Source: Aeromonas hydrophila subsp. hydrophila ATCC 7966 (GTDB lineage: Bacteria > Pseudomonadota > Gammaproteobacteria > Enterobacterales > Aeromonadaceae). From it: a DNA stretch of 64,000 nt. Below, one piece after another: positions 45,832 through 54,444 of this stretch; position 1 is the stretch's first letter; each line of letters opens with the position of its first letter. A model generated the notes under the pieces. That model saw nothing but the letters and a program-made list of their open reading frames with translations, made no database searches and was not told the origin of the DNA. The position numbers and the translations under genes are program-made. The stretch is from the NCBI RefSeq assembly GCF_000014805.1, contig NC_008570.1, positions 2,299,001-2,363,000 on the forward strand. Reading direction: 5' to 3'.

Positions 45832-46995
45832 ATGGATATCGTGATTGTTGCGGCCAAACGTACCCCCATGGGGGCCTTCCAGGGAACCCTGGCCAACCTG
45901 ACGGCCCCCGAACTGGGCGCCTGTGCCATTGCTGCGGCCATGGCAGAGGTGGGGCTCAGGGGAGAGCAGATCGATGAAGCCTATCTGGGCAACGTGCTGA
46001 GTGCCGGGGTCGGCCAGGCACCCGCCCGCCAAGCGGTGCTGAAGGCGGGCCTGCCGGACAGCATTCCCTGCACCACGGTCAACAAGGTGTGCGGGTCCGG
46101 CATGAAGGCGGTGATGCTGGCGGCCGATGGGCTACGGCTCGGCGACACCAAGGTGGTGATCGCCGGCGGGATGGAGAGCATGAGCCGCGCCCCCTATCTG
46201 CTCGACAAGGCGCGCAGCGGTTTTCGGATGGGGCACCAGAGCGTGCTCGATCACATGTTCCTCGACGGGCTGCAGGATGCCTACGAAGGTCAGCTGATGG
46301 GGCATTATGCCCAGCTGAGCGCCGATCGCGCCGGGTTGACCCGTGCCGATATGGATGCTTTTGCCATCGCATCGCTGGAGCGGGCGCTGGCGGCCCAGCG
46401 CAGCGGGGCCTTTGCGGCGGAGCTGGCGCCAGTGATGGCCGTAGATACCCTGCTGCTGGCCGAGGATGAGCAGCCTGCCAAGGCCAGGCCCGAGAAGATC
46501 CCCCAGCTCAAGCCGGCCTTCAGCAAGACGGGCACCATCACGGCGGCCAATGCCAGCTCCATCTCGGACGGGGCGGCTGCGCTGATCCTGATGCGCTCCG
46601 ACACTGCCGCGCAGCTGGGGCTGCCGGTGCTGGCGCGACTGGTGGGTTATCAGAGCCACGCGGCCCTGCCCGCCGAGTTTACCAGCGCGCCGATCGGGGC
46701 AATCAAGGGCCTGCTGGCCAAGGTGGGTTGGCGGGTGGAGGAGGTGGATTTGTTCGAGGTCAACGAGGCGTTTGCCATGGTCAGTCTGCTGGCGATGGCC
46801 GGTTGCCAGCTACCCCATGACAAGGTCAACGTGAATGGCGGCGCCTGCGCGCTCGGTCATCCGCTGGGGGCGAGTGGCGCCAGGATCTTGGTGACCCTGA
46901 TCCATGCCTTGCGCGAACGCGGTCTCAAACGCGGGGTGGCCAGTCTGTGTATCGGGGGCGGGGAGGCGACGGCGGTCGCCATCGAGCTGGGTTAA
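45832..46995 (+). CDS. Acetyl-CoA C-acetyltransferase (thiolase)
   Basis: A 387-residue thiolase joining or splitting acetoacetyl-CoA. The nucleophilic Cys is in NKVCGSGMKA, the His in GGACALGHPLGASGARI and the second Cys in SLCIGGGEA. The length and NKVCGSGMKAV point to the biosynthetic/AtoB type rather than FadA. Start ATG 45832 gives MDIVIVAAKRTP and follows AAGGAGAG. It is divergent from the LiuR-like gene and convergent, with overlapping stops, to the EAL-HDOD gene. Confidence 0.9.
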   Translation: MDIVIVAAKRTPMGAFQGTLANLTAPELGACAIAAAMAEVGLRGEQIDEAYLGNVLSAGVGQAPARQAVLKAGLPDSIPCTTVNKVCGSGMKAVMLAADGLRLGDTKVVIAGGMESMSRAPYLLDKARSGFRMGHQSVLDHMFLDGLQDAYEGQLMGHYAQLSADRAGLTRADMDAFAIASLERALAAQRSGAFAAELAPVMAVDTLLLAEDEQPAKARPEKIPQLKPAFSKTGTITAANASSISDGAAALILMRSDTAAQLGLPVLARLVGYQSHAALPAEFTSAPIGAIKGLLAKVGWRVEEVDLFEVNEAFAMVSLLAMAGCQLPHDKVNVNGGACALGHPLGASGARILVTLIHALRERGLKRGVASLCIGGGEATAVAIELG

Positions 46996-48215
46996 TCTGT
47001 CTCCGCCATCGCCAGGAGTTGCTGGTTGACCCAGGCGGTGGCGGTCAGATAGAGCTGACTGACCTTCTCTTCATTGAGCCCGAGCCGGGCCGTTCTGGCC
47101 GTGATCCGCTGCCAGTTCGCACTCTCGTAATCCTCGCAAAACGACAGATAGAACCCCAGGTTGCCCTTGCGTTCTAGCAGGGCGACCCGGATCTCCTCGA
47201 TCAGCGGAATGGTGCCGAGCAGCTTGTCCATCGGCTGTTCCATCAACACATCGAGCAGGGAGAAGAGGCCGGTGATGAAGGCCTGCTGGGCTTCCTGGGT
47301 CGGTGCATGGGTGTGGGCCAGCAGCTCGCAGAAGCGGGCCCGGATCATCGACATCTGATAGAGCTCGGCACTCTTGCCGTGGCCGGCGCTGGTGGCGGCG
47401 ACCAGGGTCACGAAGCGTTTGAGCTGGGTGTGGCCGAGATAGACGGCGGCCTGGCGAAAGGAGGAGATGGGGTTGGCGTGGCTCTTGAGGTGGTTGACGT
47501 AACGCAGCAGTTTGAGGGACAGGGAGATATCCTGACTCAGCAGTTGCTCGATGCGGTTGAGGTCGGGCTCGGGCTGGTTGACCACGTTGAGCAGTTGCAT
47601 CACCACCACCTGGGCCGGCTCCATGGTCGCCTGTTTGACCATCTCGGGCCGGCTGAAGAAGAAGCCCTGGAACAGGTCGATGCCAAGGCGCTTGACCCGT
47701 TCAAACTCCGCCTTGTCCTCCACCTTCTCCGCCAGATAGGTGAGCTTGAGCTGCTGATGCTGCTGGATGAACACCTTGATCTGCAGCAGCGACGTGGCGC
47801 GCAGATCGAACTTGATGATGTGGATGTAGGGGAGGAAGCGCTCCCAGTCAGGCGACAGGGTGAAGTCGTCGAGGGCGAGCTGATAGCCCAGCCCGTGCAA
47901 CTGCTTCACCTTGGCCAGCAGGGCATCGTCGGGATCGGCATCTTCCAGGATCTCGATCACCACCTTCTCCGGCGGCAGGCACTCGGCCAGCCCTTCCAGC
48001 AGTAGCGAGTGAGGGAAGTTGATGAAGCAGGGGCGACCGCCAAGCAGCTGATCGATGTTCTGTTGCAGGAACTGTTCGACAACCAGTCTGGCGGTGGCTT
48101 GCTGGGAGGAGATGGGGGGGAACACGTTATCCAGACTGTCGCGAAACAGCAGCTCATAGGCGTGGGTGTTCAACTCCCGATCCAGGATGGGCTGCCTTGC
48201 TACGTATGAATACAT
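46992..48215 (-). CDS. EAL-HDOD signalling protein (CdgJ/YuxH-like)
   Basis: A 407-residue soluble protein with an N-terminal EAL domain (about 1-200) and a C-terminal HDOD domain (about 205-400). The EAL motif is ELL (AYELLFRD), but INFP, IEILED, LALDDF, IIKFD, AEKVED and FQGFFFSRP retain most catalytic positions, so residual phosphodiesterase activity cannot be excluded. HDOD begins near QLLNVVNQPEPD. In Vibrio cholerae CdgJ of this type affects motility and biofilm. Stop codons overlap the convergent thiolase gene. Confidence 0.85.
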   Translation of the reverse strand: MYSYVARQPILDRELNTHAYELLFRDSLDNVFPPISSQQATARLVVEQFLQQNIDQLLGGRPCFINFPHSLLLEGLAECLPPEKVVIEILEDADPDDALLAKVKQLHGLGYQLALDDFTLSPDWERFLPYIHIIKFDLRATSLLQIKVFIQQHQQLKLTYLAEKVEDKAEFERVKRLGIDLFQGFFFSRPEMVKQATMEPAQVVVMQLLNVVNQPEPDLNRIEQLLSQDISLSLKLLRYVNHLKSHANPISSFRQAAVYLGHTQLKRFVTLVAATSAGHGKSAELYQMSMIRARFCELLAHTHAPTQEAQQAFITGLFSLLDVLMEQPMDKLLGTIPLIEEIRVALLERKGNLGFYLSFCEDYESANWQRITARTARLGLNEEKVSQLYLTATAWVNQQLLAMAETD

Positions 48216-48344
48216 GCATCTCTCCAGCGTGTGTACTGGATTGATTTTATTGTGAAGCCGCGCACTATGCCAGCGCTTGGAGGCCAGAAACGGTCAATAA
48301 CTGGCATAGTGCTTGAGTGAGCGGGCAGGGGATGCCCGCCCGCG

Positions 48345-49601
48345 TCAGAACAGGTAATTGAGCTGCAGACCGGCTAGCCAGGCGTCCCCTTCCGAGGTGC
48401 CCTGGAAGGTGGATGTGGTCTGCGGGATGCCGGGTTTGAGCTGCATGGTCTCGCTCACTTCCACCTTCTTGCCATCGATCAGCGTCACCCCCAGATCCAG
48501 CGAGAGGTTGCGATCGATCTGATAACCCACCCCGGCGCTGTACCAGACCCGATCCGAGTCGGGGATGGAGATGGTGCGGCGATCCGCCGGGACCGGGCTG
48601 CGATCATAAGCAAGGCCGGAGCGCAGTTGCCATTGCGGGGCCAGCTGGTAGGTCAGGCCCAGCGCGTAGCGCCAGCTGTCTTCCCAGTGCTCGTCCTTGA
48701 TGTGCATGACGCCGTGGTGATCGAGCTCGGATTCCAGCTGCACGAACTTGCTCCAGTTGGTCCAGTTGATGCTCGAATGCAGCGCCAGTGCCGGCGTCAG
48801 CTGATGGAACAGGGCCAGCTCGGCGGTGGCGGGCAGCGGCAGATCCAGGCTGCCGGTATCGGTGAAGGGCTGCCCGTTCTGGTCGATGCCGATGGCGTCG
48901 CCAGAGAGCTTCAGGGTAACGTCATGGCGGTAGGAGAGGCCGATGCGGGTCGCTTCCGAGAGCTCCAGCAGGGTGCCCAGGTTCCAGCCCATGGCCCAGC
49001 CATCCCCTTTCAGGTGCTTGGCGATCTGGTTGTTGGACGGGAAGGTGCCGCCCACTTCCCCTTCGCCCTGAATGGCGGAGAGGCCGGCGCCGACGGACCA
49101 GACGCGGTTGACGCGATAGGCCAGCGACGCACCCAGATCCACGGTTTTGATGTCGGAGACATTGCCGAAGTGACCGGCATTGTAGTTGTCCGGCATCTTG
49201 ACGCCGAGCCCGTAATAGGAGGTGGCAGCCAGCCCCAGGCGCCACTGGTCGTTGAGCGGCACTATGAGGTAGGCGTTGGGTACCCAGGCATCATCGGCGA
49301 TGTCGTGGGCCGCCGCATCCAGGCTGACCGGCCCCTTGGGGGTCGGCACCCGGGTGGTGCCCTCGATGTTGACGTCGGGGCGCACATAGATGAAGCCACC
49401 GGAGAAGGCCATGGTATCGAAACGGGTCATGGCGGCGGCGTTGCGGGAGAGCACGCTGGCATTGTCGGCGATGGCGGCTTCGCCGGCGAAGGCGCGGCCC
49501 ATGCCGGTGGCGGATTGCTCGGCCAGCTGAAAACCTGCCGCCTGGGCCTGGCTCGACAGCACCAGCAGGGTGATGAGAGACGGCTTCATGATGGAGTGCA
49601 T
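48345..49601 (-). CDS. FadL-type outer-membrane fatty-acid/hydrocarbon transporter, copy 1
   Basis: A 418-residue outer-membrane barrel with a signal peptide (cleavage near QAQAAG). AAGFQLAEQSATGMGRAFAG at the mature N terminus is the FadL hatch signature, and VLSRNAAAMTRF the following conserved segment. The last strand ends in Phe (LQLNYLF), as usual for BAM substrates. It is expected to take up long-chain fatty acids or related hydrophobic molecules. ATG 49589 is an alternative start. A paralogue lies upstream on the same strand. Confidence 0.88.
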   Translation of the reverse strand: MHSIMKPSLITLLVLSSQAQAAGFQLAEQSATGMGRAFAGEAAIADNASVLSRNAAAMTRFDTMAFSGGFIYVRPDVNIEGTTRVPTPKGPVSLDAAAHDIADDAWVPNAYLIVPLNDQWRLGLAATSYYGLGVKMPDNYNAGHFGNVSDIKTVDLGASLAYRVNRVWSVGAGLSAIQGEGEVGGTFPSNNQIAKHLKGDGWAMGWNLGTLLELSEATRIGLSYRHDVTLKLSGDAIGIDQNGQPFTDTGSLDLPLPATAELALFHQLTPALALHSSINWTNWSKFVQLESELDHHGVMHIKDEHWEDSWRYALGLTYQLAPQWQLRSGLAYDRSPVPADRRTISIPDSDRVWYSAGVGYQIDRNLSLDLGVTLIDGKKVEVSETMQLKPGIPQTTSTFQGTSEGDAWLAGLQLNYLF

Positions 49602-49666
49602 TGCATTGTCCTTGAAAGTGAACCTGAAGTTCGAACGTTCTTATGGTTGGAGGCAGGATTTTATAT

Positions 49667-49683
49667 GGTATGACCAGTAAGGC
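49667..49683 (-). promoter_or_regulatory. FadR-like site upstream of fadL copy 1
   Basis: On the minus strand ACTGGTCATACC lies 65 to 80 bp before the start codon and matches the CTGGTCnGAC core of the FadR consensus with one mismatch. Confidence 0.4.
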
Positions 49684-49810
49684 AACGGGCGTGGGGGCGA
49701 GGGGATGAAAACGAGATTAAATGCTGGGGGATGTGCTGCTAATAGCTTGATAAAAAAAGAAAAGCGTACAGTTGTTTACTACAGGTGTACGCTGAAACAT
49801 GAATTCGGGA

Positions 49811-49836
49811 TAAAAAAAGAGCGCCCGTAGGCGCTC
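49811..49836 (-). terminator. Rho-independent terminator after fadL copy 2
   Basis: On the minus strand AGAGCGCC pairs with GGCGCTCT around TACG and is followed by a seven-T run. Confidence 0.9.
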
Positions 49837-49854
49837 TGGTCAATTCGCTGATTA

Positions 49855-51153
49855 TCAGAACTTCATGTTGAACTGAGCGGAAGCGAGGAAGGCGTTGCCG
49901 TGGGAGGTGCCTTTCCAGCGCAGGGCTTCGTTGCTTTCGACCAGCTTCTCGTTGACGTCCACTTTCTTGCCGTCCAGATAGGCCATGCCGAAGTCGACAC
50001 TCATGTCTTTGTCGATGTGGTAGGTGGCACCAGCGCTATACCATACGCGGTCGGAATCCGGGATGCTCAGGCTGCGGTATTCCGGTTCGATCGGGGTGTT
50101 GTCGTAGGCAAAGCCGATACGAGCTTCCCAGGACGGGTTGACGTACCAGGTACCGCCCAGAGAGTAACGGGTGGAGTCCTTGAACTTCTCCGGCTTGTAG
50201 AGGCAGACGCCGGCACCGTCGGTGCTGTTGCACTGACCGCTGGTGGCTTTGAGCTCCTGGAAGGCGCTCCAGTCGGTCCAGTTGACGGAGTAGTGCACGG
50301 CAAACTGCTGGTTCAGACGGTGGTAACCGGCGAACTCGGCCTGGGCCGGCAGATCCAGCGGCAGTTCACCACCGACGGTCTTGAAGCCGGAAGAGGTGCC
50401 CTGATAGTCACCCTTGAACTTCAGGTCTACCTGGGAGCGATAGGTCAGCGCGAAGCGGTTGTTCTCGTTCACTTCATACATGGTGCCCACGTTCCAGCCG
50501 TAACCCCAGTCGTCACCCTTCAGGTGGCTGACGATGGTGTCCTTGCCGATACCCGGTACGCTGCTCAGCGGCGGCACGGCGGCCAGTACACCGGCGCGGC
50601 GGTTCAGTTCAGCCTTGGCATAGACCAGGTTCAGACCGGCGCCGACGCTGAAGTGCTGGTTGACGCGGTAGGCGATGTTCGGGTTGATGTTGAAGGTGAG
50701 CAGTTCGGTGTTGCCGGCAATGGAGCCACCGTTGAAGTTCTCGGTGTACTCGGTGGCCAGACCGTAGTTGGAGAACAGGCCGATACCCCAGGCCCACTGG
50801 TCGTTCAGCGGCTGGATGAAGTAGGTGGCAGGCACGAAGGCGCTCGGCGCGATGCCGCTTTCGCTGGCACCGGCCATCTTGGCGGAGCCTGCATAGATGT
50901 CACCATTTACATCCACGTCCGGCTTGATATAGGTACCGGAAACAGAGAACGCCATCTTGTCAAACTGGGTCATGGCTGCCGGGTTGCGGGACAACACGGA
51001 GGCGTTGTCCGCCACGGCGGCTTCCCCTGCATACGCACGACCCAGGCCGGAGGCTGAGTGTTCGTTCAATTGGAACGCGGCGGCGAAGGTTTGGGTACTG
51101 GCCAGGGTGACGGCGGCAGCGATCAGGCTCTTTTTGAAAAAGGCAGTTGTCAT
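49855..51153 (-). CDS. fadL: FadL-type outer-membrane fatty-acid transporter, copy 2
   Basis: A 432-residue FadL-type barrel. The signal peptide ends near TFAAAF, the mature start AAFQLNEHSASGLGRAYAG is the hatch domain, and VLSRNPAAMTQFD keeps the NPA motif that copy 1 lacks (NAA). It closely resembles Vibrio and Aeromonas FadL. The C terminus ends in Phe (SAQFNMKF). ATG 51153 is preceded by AGAGAGAA. A FadR-like site lies upstream, so repression in the absence of fatty acids is likely. Confidence 0.9.
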   Translation of the reverse strand: MTTAFFKKSLIAAAVTLASTQTFAAAFQLNEHSASGLGRAYAGEAAVADNASVLSRNPAAMTQFDKMAFSVSGTYIKPDVDVNGDIYAGSAKMAGASESGIAPSAFVPATYFIQPLNDQWAWGIGLFSNYGLATEYTENFNGGSIAGNTELLTFNINPNIAYRVNQHFSVGAGLNLVYAKAELNRRAGVLAAVPPLSSVPGIGKDTIVSHLKGDDWGYGWNVGTMYEVNENNRFALTYRSQVDLKFKGDYQGTSSGFKTVGGELPLDLPAQAEFAGYHRLNQQFAVHYSVNWTDWSAFQELKATSGQCNSTDGAGVCLYKPEKFKDSTRYSLGGTWYVNPSWEARIGFAYDNTPIEPEYRSLSIPDSDRVWYSAGATYHIDKDMSVDFGMAYLDGKKVDVNEKLVESNEALRWKGTSHGNAFLASAQFNMKF

Positions 51154-51285
51154 AGTGTTCTCTCTTGTAGGCAGATTTTCCGTCGGCATCAGGGCTATTT
51201 TGCCTCTGTATGTGACAAGATCTGTTGTTATTTCAGCTTCTTCCCATTCAATTCTGGCGTGATTCTATGGATCTGGTAGGAGGTA

Positions 51286-51302
51286 AGAAATCAGACCAGT
51301 GA
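51286..51302 (-). promoter_or_regulatory. FadR-like operator upstream of fadL copy 2
   Basis: On the minus strand CACTGGTCTGATTTCTT matches nearly all informative positions of the FadR consensus ANCTGGTCNGACNNGTT. A second related sequence, ATCTGGTAGGAGGTAAG, lies next to it on the plus strand at 51271. Confidence 0.5.
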
Positions 51303-51403
51303 CAGCAGAATACATAAAAGTTTCCAGAGTGTTAATCATTTGTTTGAATTTGCCGCTTAAATAGTCTCTTTTACCATTAATTGGATAAAAAACACTCACA
51401 TAC

Positions 51404-51419
51404 AGCGATCTGCATCACA
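51404..51419 (-). promoter_or_regulatory. Weak CRP-like site upstream of fadL copy 2
   Basis: On the minus strand TGTGATGCAGATCGCT has one perfect half (TGTGA) and a weak second half relative to TGTGA-N6-TCACA. The position about 255 bp before the start is far from the gene. Confidence 0.25.
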
Positions 51420-51489
51420 AAAATATTTTTGGGTATTTGCGGGGAATGAGTGGCGAATAGGGGAGAATCGTGACGGGAAAGGAGATAAA

Positions 51490-51518
51490 CGGGCAGCCAA
51501 CCTGATTGGTCTGCCCGT
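51490..51518 (-). terminator. Terminator after the DUF3379 gene
   Basis: On the minus strand CGGGCAG pairs with CTGCCCG across an inner ACCAA/TTGG pairing and is followed by TTTATCT. It lies 45 bp after the stop codon and would end the MoxR-Bat-sigma transcript. Confidence 0.65.
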
Positions 51519-51563
51519 TGGCTTGATCCGCTACGAGGCGAGTCAAGATTGGGTTAATGCCTG

Positions 51564-52307
51564 TTAAATCGACCAGTGCAACCGGGATTCCAGCTGCTCT
51601 GCCACCGGCGCCAGCGGCTCTTCCATCTCACCGATCAGCACCATGTTGGCCCCCTTGAGTTGCAGGATCTCGCCCTTGAGCTGCCCATCTTCAAAGGTGG
51701 GCTGCAGGGTGAGTGGTACGTGCTTGGGCACCAGGAACAGGGTGACCGGGCCCATCTTGCCCTGCAATACCATGTGCAGCGCCGGCCCCTGATAGAAGGA
51801 GCAGTGGTTGACATAGGTGATCTTCAGCCCCTGCATGCCCATCAGGGTGGCGCCATATTTCTCCATCTTGGCGTTGATGGTGCGCAGGCTCACCTGCTCG
51901 TCCACATCCTTGATGAAGGGCTCCTCGCCATAGACATGGGCCATGGCGACCTGGGCCAGCGAGAGCTCGTCGGGAGCGGCCAGCGGCCAGCTCAGCCAGC
52001 GGGTGCTCATGCCGAGCAGGAAGGCGACCGAGGCAGCCATCGCCAGCGCACGCCAGTTGCTGCGCGGTCGCACCGGCAGGGGAACCACCTGCGGCTGATC
52101 GGCTTCCAGCGCCTGTCTGAGCAGGATGCGCTCGGCCAGCCCGGCCGGCACCTCGACCTCCATCGCTCGCTGCAGGCTGCGATCGAGCTGCTTCATCTCG
52201 TCCAGATGCTTGCGATTGGCGGGGGAGCGCTGGGCCTGCTCGAGAAACGCGGGATCCTGCTCATGTGGATGGGCTATGGCCCGACGGCGAAATTCCAGCT
52301 CATCCAT
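51564..52307 (-). CDS. DUF3379 membrane protein, probable anti-sigma partner
   Basis: A 247-residue protein with a charged cytoplasmic N terminus (about 1-80), one membrane segment (about 85-105, ALAMAASVAFLLGM) and a periplasmic part. This is the topology of anti-sigma factors, although the N terminus lacks the His-Cys-Cys zinc motif of ZAS proteins. Its ATG overlaps the end of the ECF sigma gene by eight bases, so co-translation and regulation of that sigma factor are inferred. The periplasmic signal is unknown. Confidence 0.72.
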   Translation of the reverse strand: MDELEFRRRAIAHPHEQDPAFLEQAQRSPANRKHLDEMKQLDRSLQRAMEVEVPAGLAERILLRQALEADQPQVVPLPVRPRSNWRALAMAASVAFLLGMSTRWLSWPLAAPDELSLAQVAMAHVYGEEPFIKDVDEQVSLRTINAKMEKYGATLMGMQGLKITYVNHCSFYQGPALHMVLQGKMGPVTLFLVPKHVPLTLQPTFEDGQLKGEILQLKGANMVLIGEMEEPLAPVAEQLESRLHWSI

Positions 52308-52890
52308 TGGTGTGTCCTCTCTGTTGGGTCGTTGACTCCATGGCCTCTTTTATCTGGTTGCGGGCCCGAAACAGGCGAGTCATGACGGTGTTCTTGTTGA
52401 GCCCCAGCTGCGCCGCGATCTCGTCGCCGCTAAAGCCCCCCAGCACCTGCAGCAGCAGGGGTTCCTGATATTCGGCCGGCAGGCGGGAGATGTGGCGTCT
52501 GAGCCACTCGTTCTCCATCTCCTGCTCGCTGTGCAGTGCCTCCTGATCGCTCTGGGGATGCTCGTCGAGATCGACGAGGTCAAACTGCTTGCGCTCGAAG
52601 CGGCGTGCATTTTCCCGCCGCAGTATGGTGATGAGCCAGGCCTTGGCGGCCTTGTCGTCGAGCAGGGAGTCGATGCTCTTCCAGGCGCGCAGAAAGGTCT
52701 CCTGCACCAGATCTTCCGCCACTTGCGGATCCCGGCACAGCCAGTAGGCGTAACGGTAGATGTCCCCGTGCAGGGCATGTACCAAGGCTTCGTATTTGGT
52801 TTGTTTGTCTGCCATGCCTCCATAGACCGGGGAGGTCGTGGGATCCTTTCCGACCGTGGCACCTTTTTTTCTGAAAAAACCTAAAGCCAT
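52300..52890 (-). CDS. ECF-type RNA polymerase sigma factor
   Basis: A 196-residue sigma-70 family protein with region 2 (about 30-100: YRYAYWLCRDPQVAEDLVQETFLRAW read in parts) and region 4 (about 125-185: LPAEYQEPLLLQVLGGFSGDEIAAQLG). ATG 52890 is supported by AAGGAA nine bases upstream; ATG 52815 would give a shorter N terminus. It begins 33 bp after batD on the same strand and overlaps the DUF3379 gene. The target promoters are unknown. Confidence 0.85.
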   Translation of the reverse strand: MALGFFRKKGATVGKDPTTSPVYGGMADKQTKYEALVHALHGDIYRYAYWLCRDPQVAEDLVQETFLRAWKSIDSLLDDKAAKAWLITILRRENARRFERKQFDLVDLDEHPQSDQEALHSEQEMENEWLRRHISRLPAEYQEPLLLQVLGGFSGDEIAAQLGLNKNTVMTRLFRARNQIKEAMESTTQQRGHTNG

Positions 52891-52923
52891 CGCTGGGCTT
52901 CCTTATTTGAATGAAGGCCAGGA

Positions 52924-54444
52924 TCAACCGATCCTGGCCATTTGCCTGAGGCCATAGGCTATCGCAAAAGTTTCGTGGCCGCATAGGGCGCTGGCAAAGT
53001 CCGCCCAGGTTTGCGGGTGTCTCCCAGCAGGGGATACGGTAGCGAAGCAGGCGCGCTCCAGGGCGGCAAAGTGGGGCACCAGGGCGGGATCGCGGCGACA
53101 GGGCAAGGCATCGAGGCGGGGATGGGGCAGTGACCAGCGCAGGCGGGCCCACGCCAGCAAGCGGGCCCGGGCCTGCTCGGCATCGGCCCGACACAGTGCC
53201 TGTTGCAGGCGATAGAAGGCGTGCCAGCGCGGCCCGTGGCGCCAGCAGGCCCGCAGCAGCAGAGCCCAGATGACCCACCGCAGGCTCTCGTCATTAGGCC
53301 CATCCTGCGCCGGCGGCGCCTGCGTGCTTGCGGCGATGTGCAGGGGCGTGGCGGGCAGCCGAGCGTATTCGATGCGCCCGCGCTGGGTGTTGAACCAGGC
53401 CAGCTCGATGGCGGGCAGCAGGTAGTCACCGGGTTCGTCCACGGTCAAAGCCTGGCGCCACTCGCGCTCGAAGCGCAGCGTCCCCTTGGCGAGGTAGCGC
53501 TCCTGCTGCTGCTCCCCATCCGGCCTGGCCCGGATGCCGGCGGGCAGGCCGGATGAGCCGAGCAAGCGTGCCAGATTGAGGCGATTGCCATCCCCCCCCT
53601 CCAGGCTGAGGGTCAGGGTGCGGATCACCGGCTCACCCGCTCTGGCCGCCGTCGGCGGATCCAGCCGCTGGCTCAGGGTGAGCTGGCTCGCCACCGGTTG
53701 CAGCGGGGGCTCGTCGATCTGCACGAACAGGGTGGCCGCCCGGGCCGAGAGCGGATCACTGCCGCCGTCATCTTGCGCCAAACGCCCCTGAAAGCGGGGG
53801 GACTCCAGCGGATGGCGCCCCGCTTCTTTGGCCTGCAGCAGCCAGCTGCGGGTCAGGCGGCCGGGCAGGCCGGGGCTTGCCGGTGGTTGCCACTGATCGT
53901 TGCCGAGGCGGCGAATGGTGAAGGCATCGCTGGCCGGCTCGGTGAGGTTGGGGGCCTCCATGTTGGCCGGTAGCCAAAGGCTGAGCTGATAGACAAACGG
54001 CTGGCCGGGGTAGAGCGGCCCCTGTTGCAGCACCCGGGCCTGCAGTTCGATGGGGGAGATGGTAGGGGCTGGCGCCAGGTTGCCGGCTTCGCTGCGCGGT
54101 GGAAAGGGGATGGACGGAGCCTGCTCCGCCCCCAGTGACAGGGCCGGCACCTGCTGCGGGCTGGTATCCAGCAGGTGCAGGGGGATCTGCCAGCGGGTCA
54201 GGCTCTGCTGCGGGGTTCTGACCCGGCTCATGGTCACCTTGCCCACCGCGAACTGACGCAGCAGGGGGGTGATGGCGAGCTCACTGCTCTGGCGCTCGCC
54301 GTCCGCTTCGATGATCAGCAACCAGTCGCGGCGATCGGCCCCCGGCAGCAGCTCGGCCCGGGGTGGGGCGGCAAAAACCTGCGCCGTCATCAGCCAGAGC
54401 AGCAACAGGCACAGGGCATGGCAAGGGGCGAAGAGGCGGCTCAC
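52924..54444 (-). CDS. batD: BatD-type protein
   Basis: A 506-residue protein with a signal peptide (about 1-25), a long periplasmic beta-rich part and a membrane segment around 395-410 (ESLRWVIWALLLRACW). It follows the BatD layout of the Bacteroides aerotolerance family, which is thought to act with MoxR and VWA proteins in envelope maintenance. The GTG start overlaps the batB stop by four bases (GTGA). Biochemical function is not established. Confidence 0.8.
   Translation of the reverse strand: MSRLFAPCHALCLLLLWLMTAQVFAAPPRAELLPGADRRDWLLIIEADGERQSSELAITPLLRQFAVGKVTMSRVRTPQQSLTRWQIPLHLLDTSPQQVPALSLGAEQAPSIPFPPRSEAGNLAPAPTISPIELQARVLQQGPLYPGQPFVYQLSLWLPANMEAPNLTEPASDAFTIRRLGNDQWQPPASPGLPGRLTRSWLLQAKEAGRHPLESPRFQGRLAQDDGGSDPLSARAATLFVQIDEPPLQPVASQLTLSQRLDPPTAARAGEPVIRTLTLSLEGGDGNRLNLARLLGSSGLPAGIRARPDGEQQQERYLAKGTLRFEREWRQALTVDEPGDYLLPAIELAWFNTQRGRIEYARLPATPLHIAASTQAPPAQDGPNDESLRWVIWALLLRACWRHGPRWHAFYRLQQALCRADAEQARARLLAWARLRWSLPHPRLDALPCRRDPALVPHFAALERACFATVSPAGRHPQTWADFASALCGHETFAIAYGLRQMARIG

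Larger units (their letters stand above)
51154..51563. other. Intergenic region with regulatory sites, no gene seen
   Basis: This 410-bp AT-rich gap separates fadL copy 2 from the DUF3379 gene. It holds the FadR-like and CRP-like sites described separately and the terminator of the sigma-factor unit. I find no open frame with a ribosome site and protein-like sequence. Confidence 0.7.

Noticed and set aside
48319..48343. Terminator after fadL copy 1
   Set aside because: A GC-rich hairpin is present next to the stop codon, but no T run follows on the minus strand, so the evidence is too weak.
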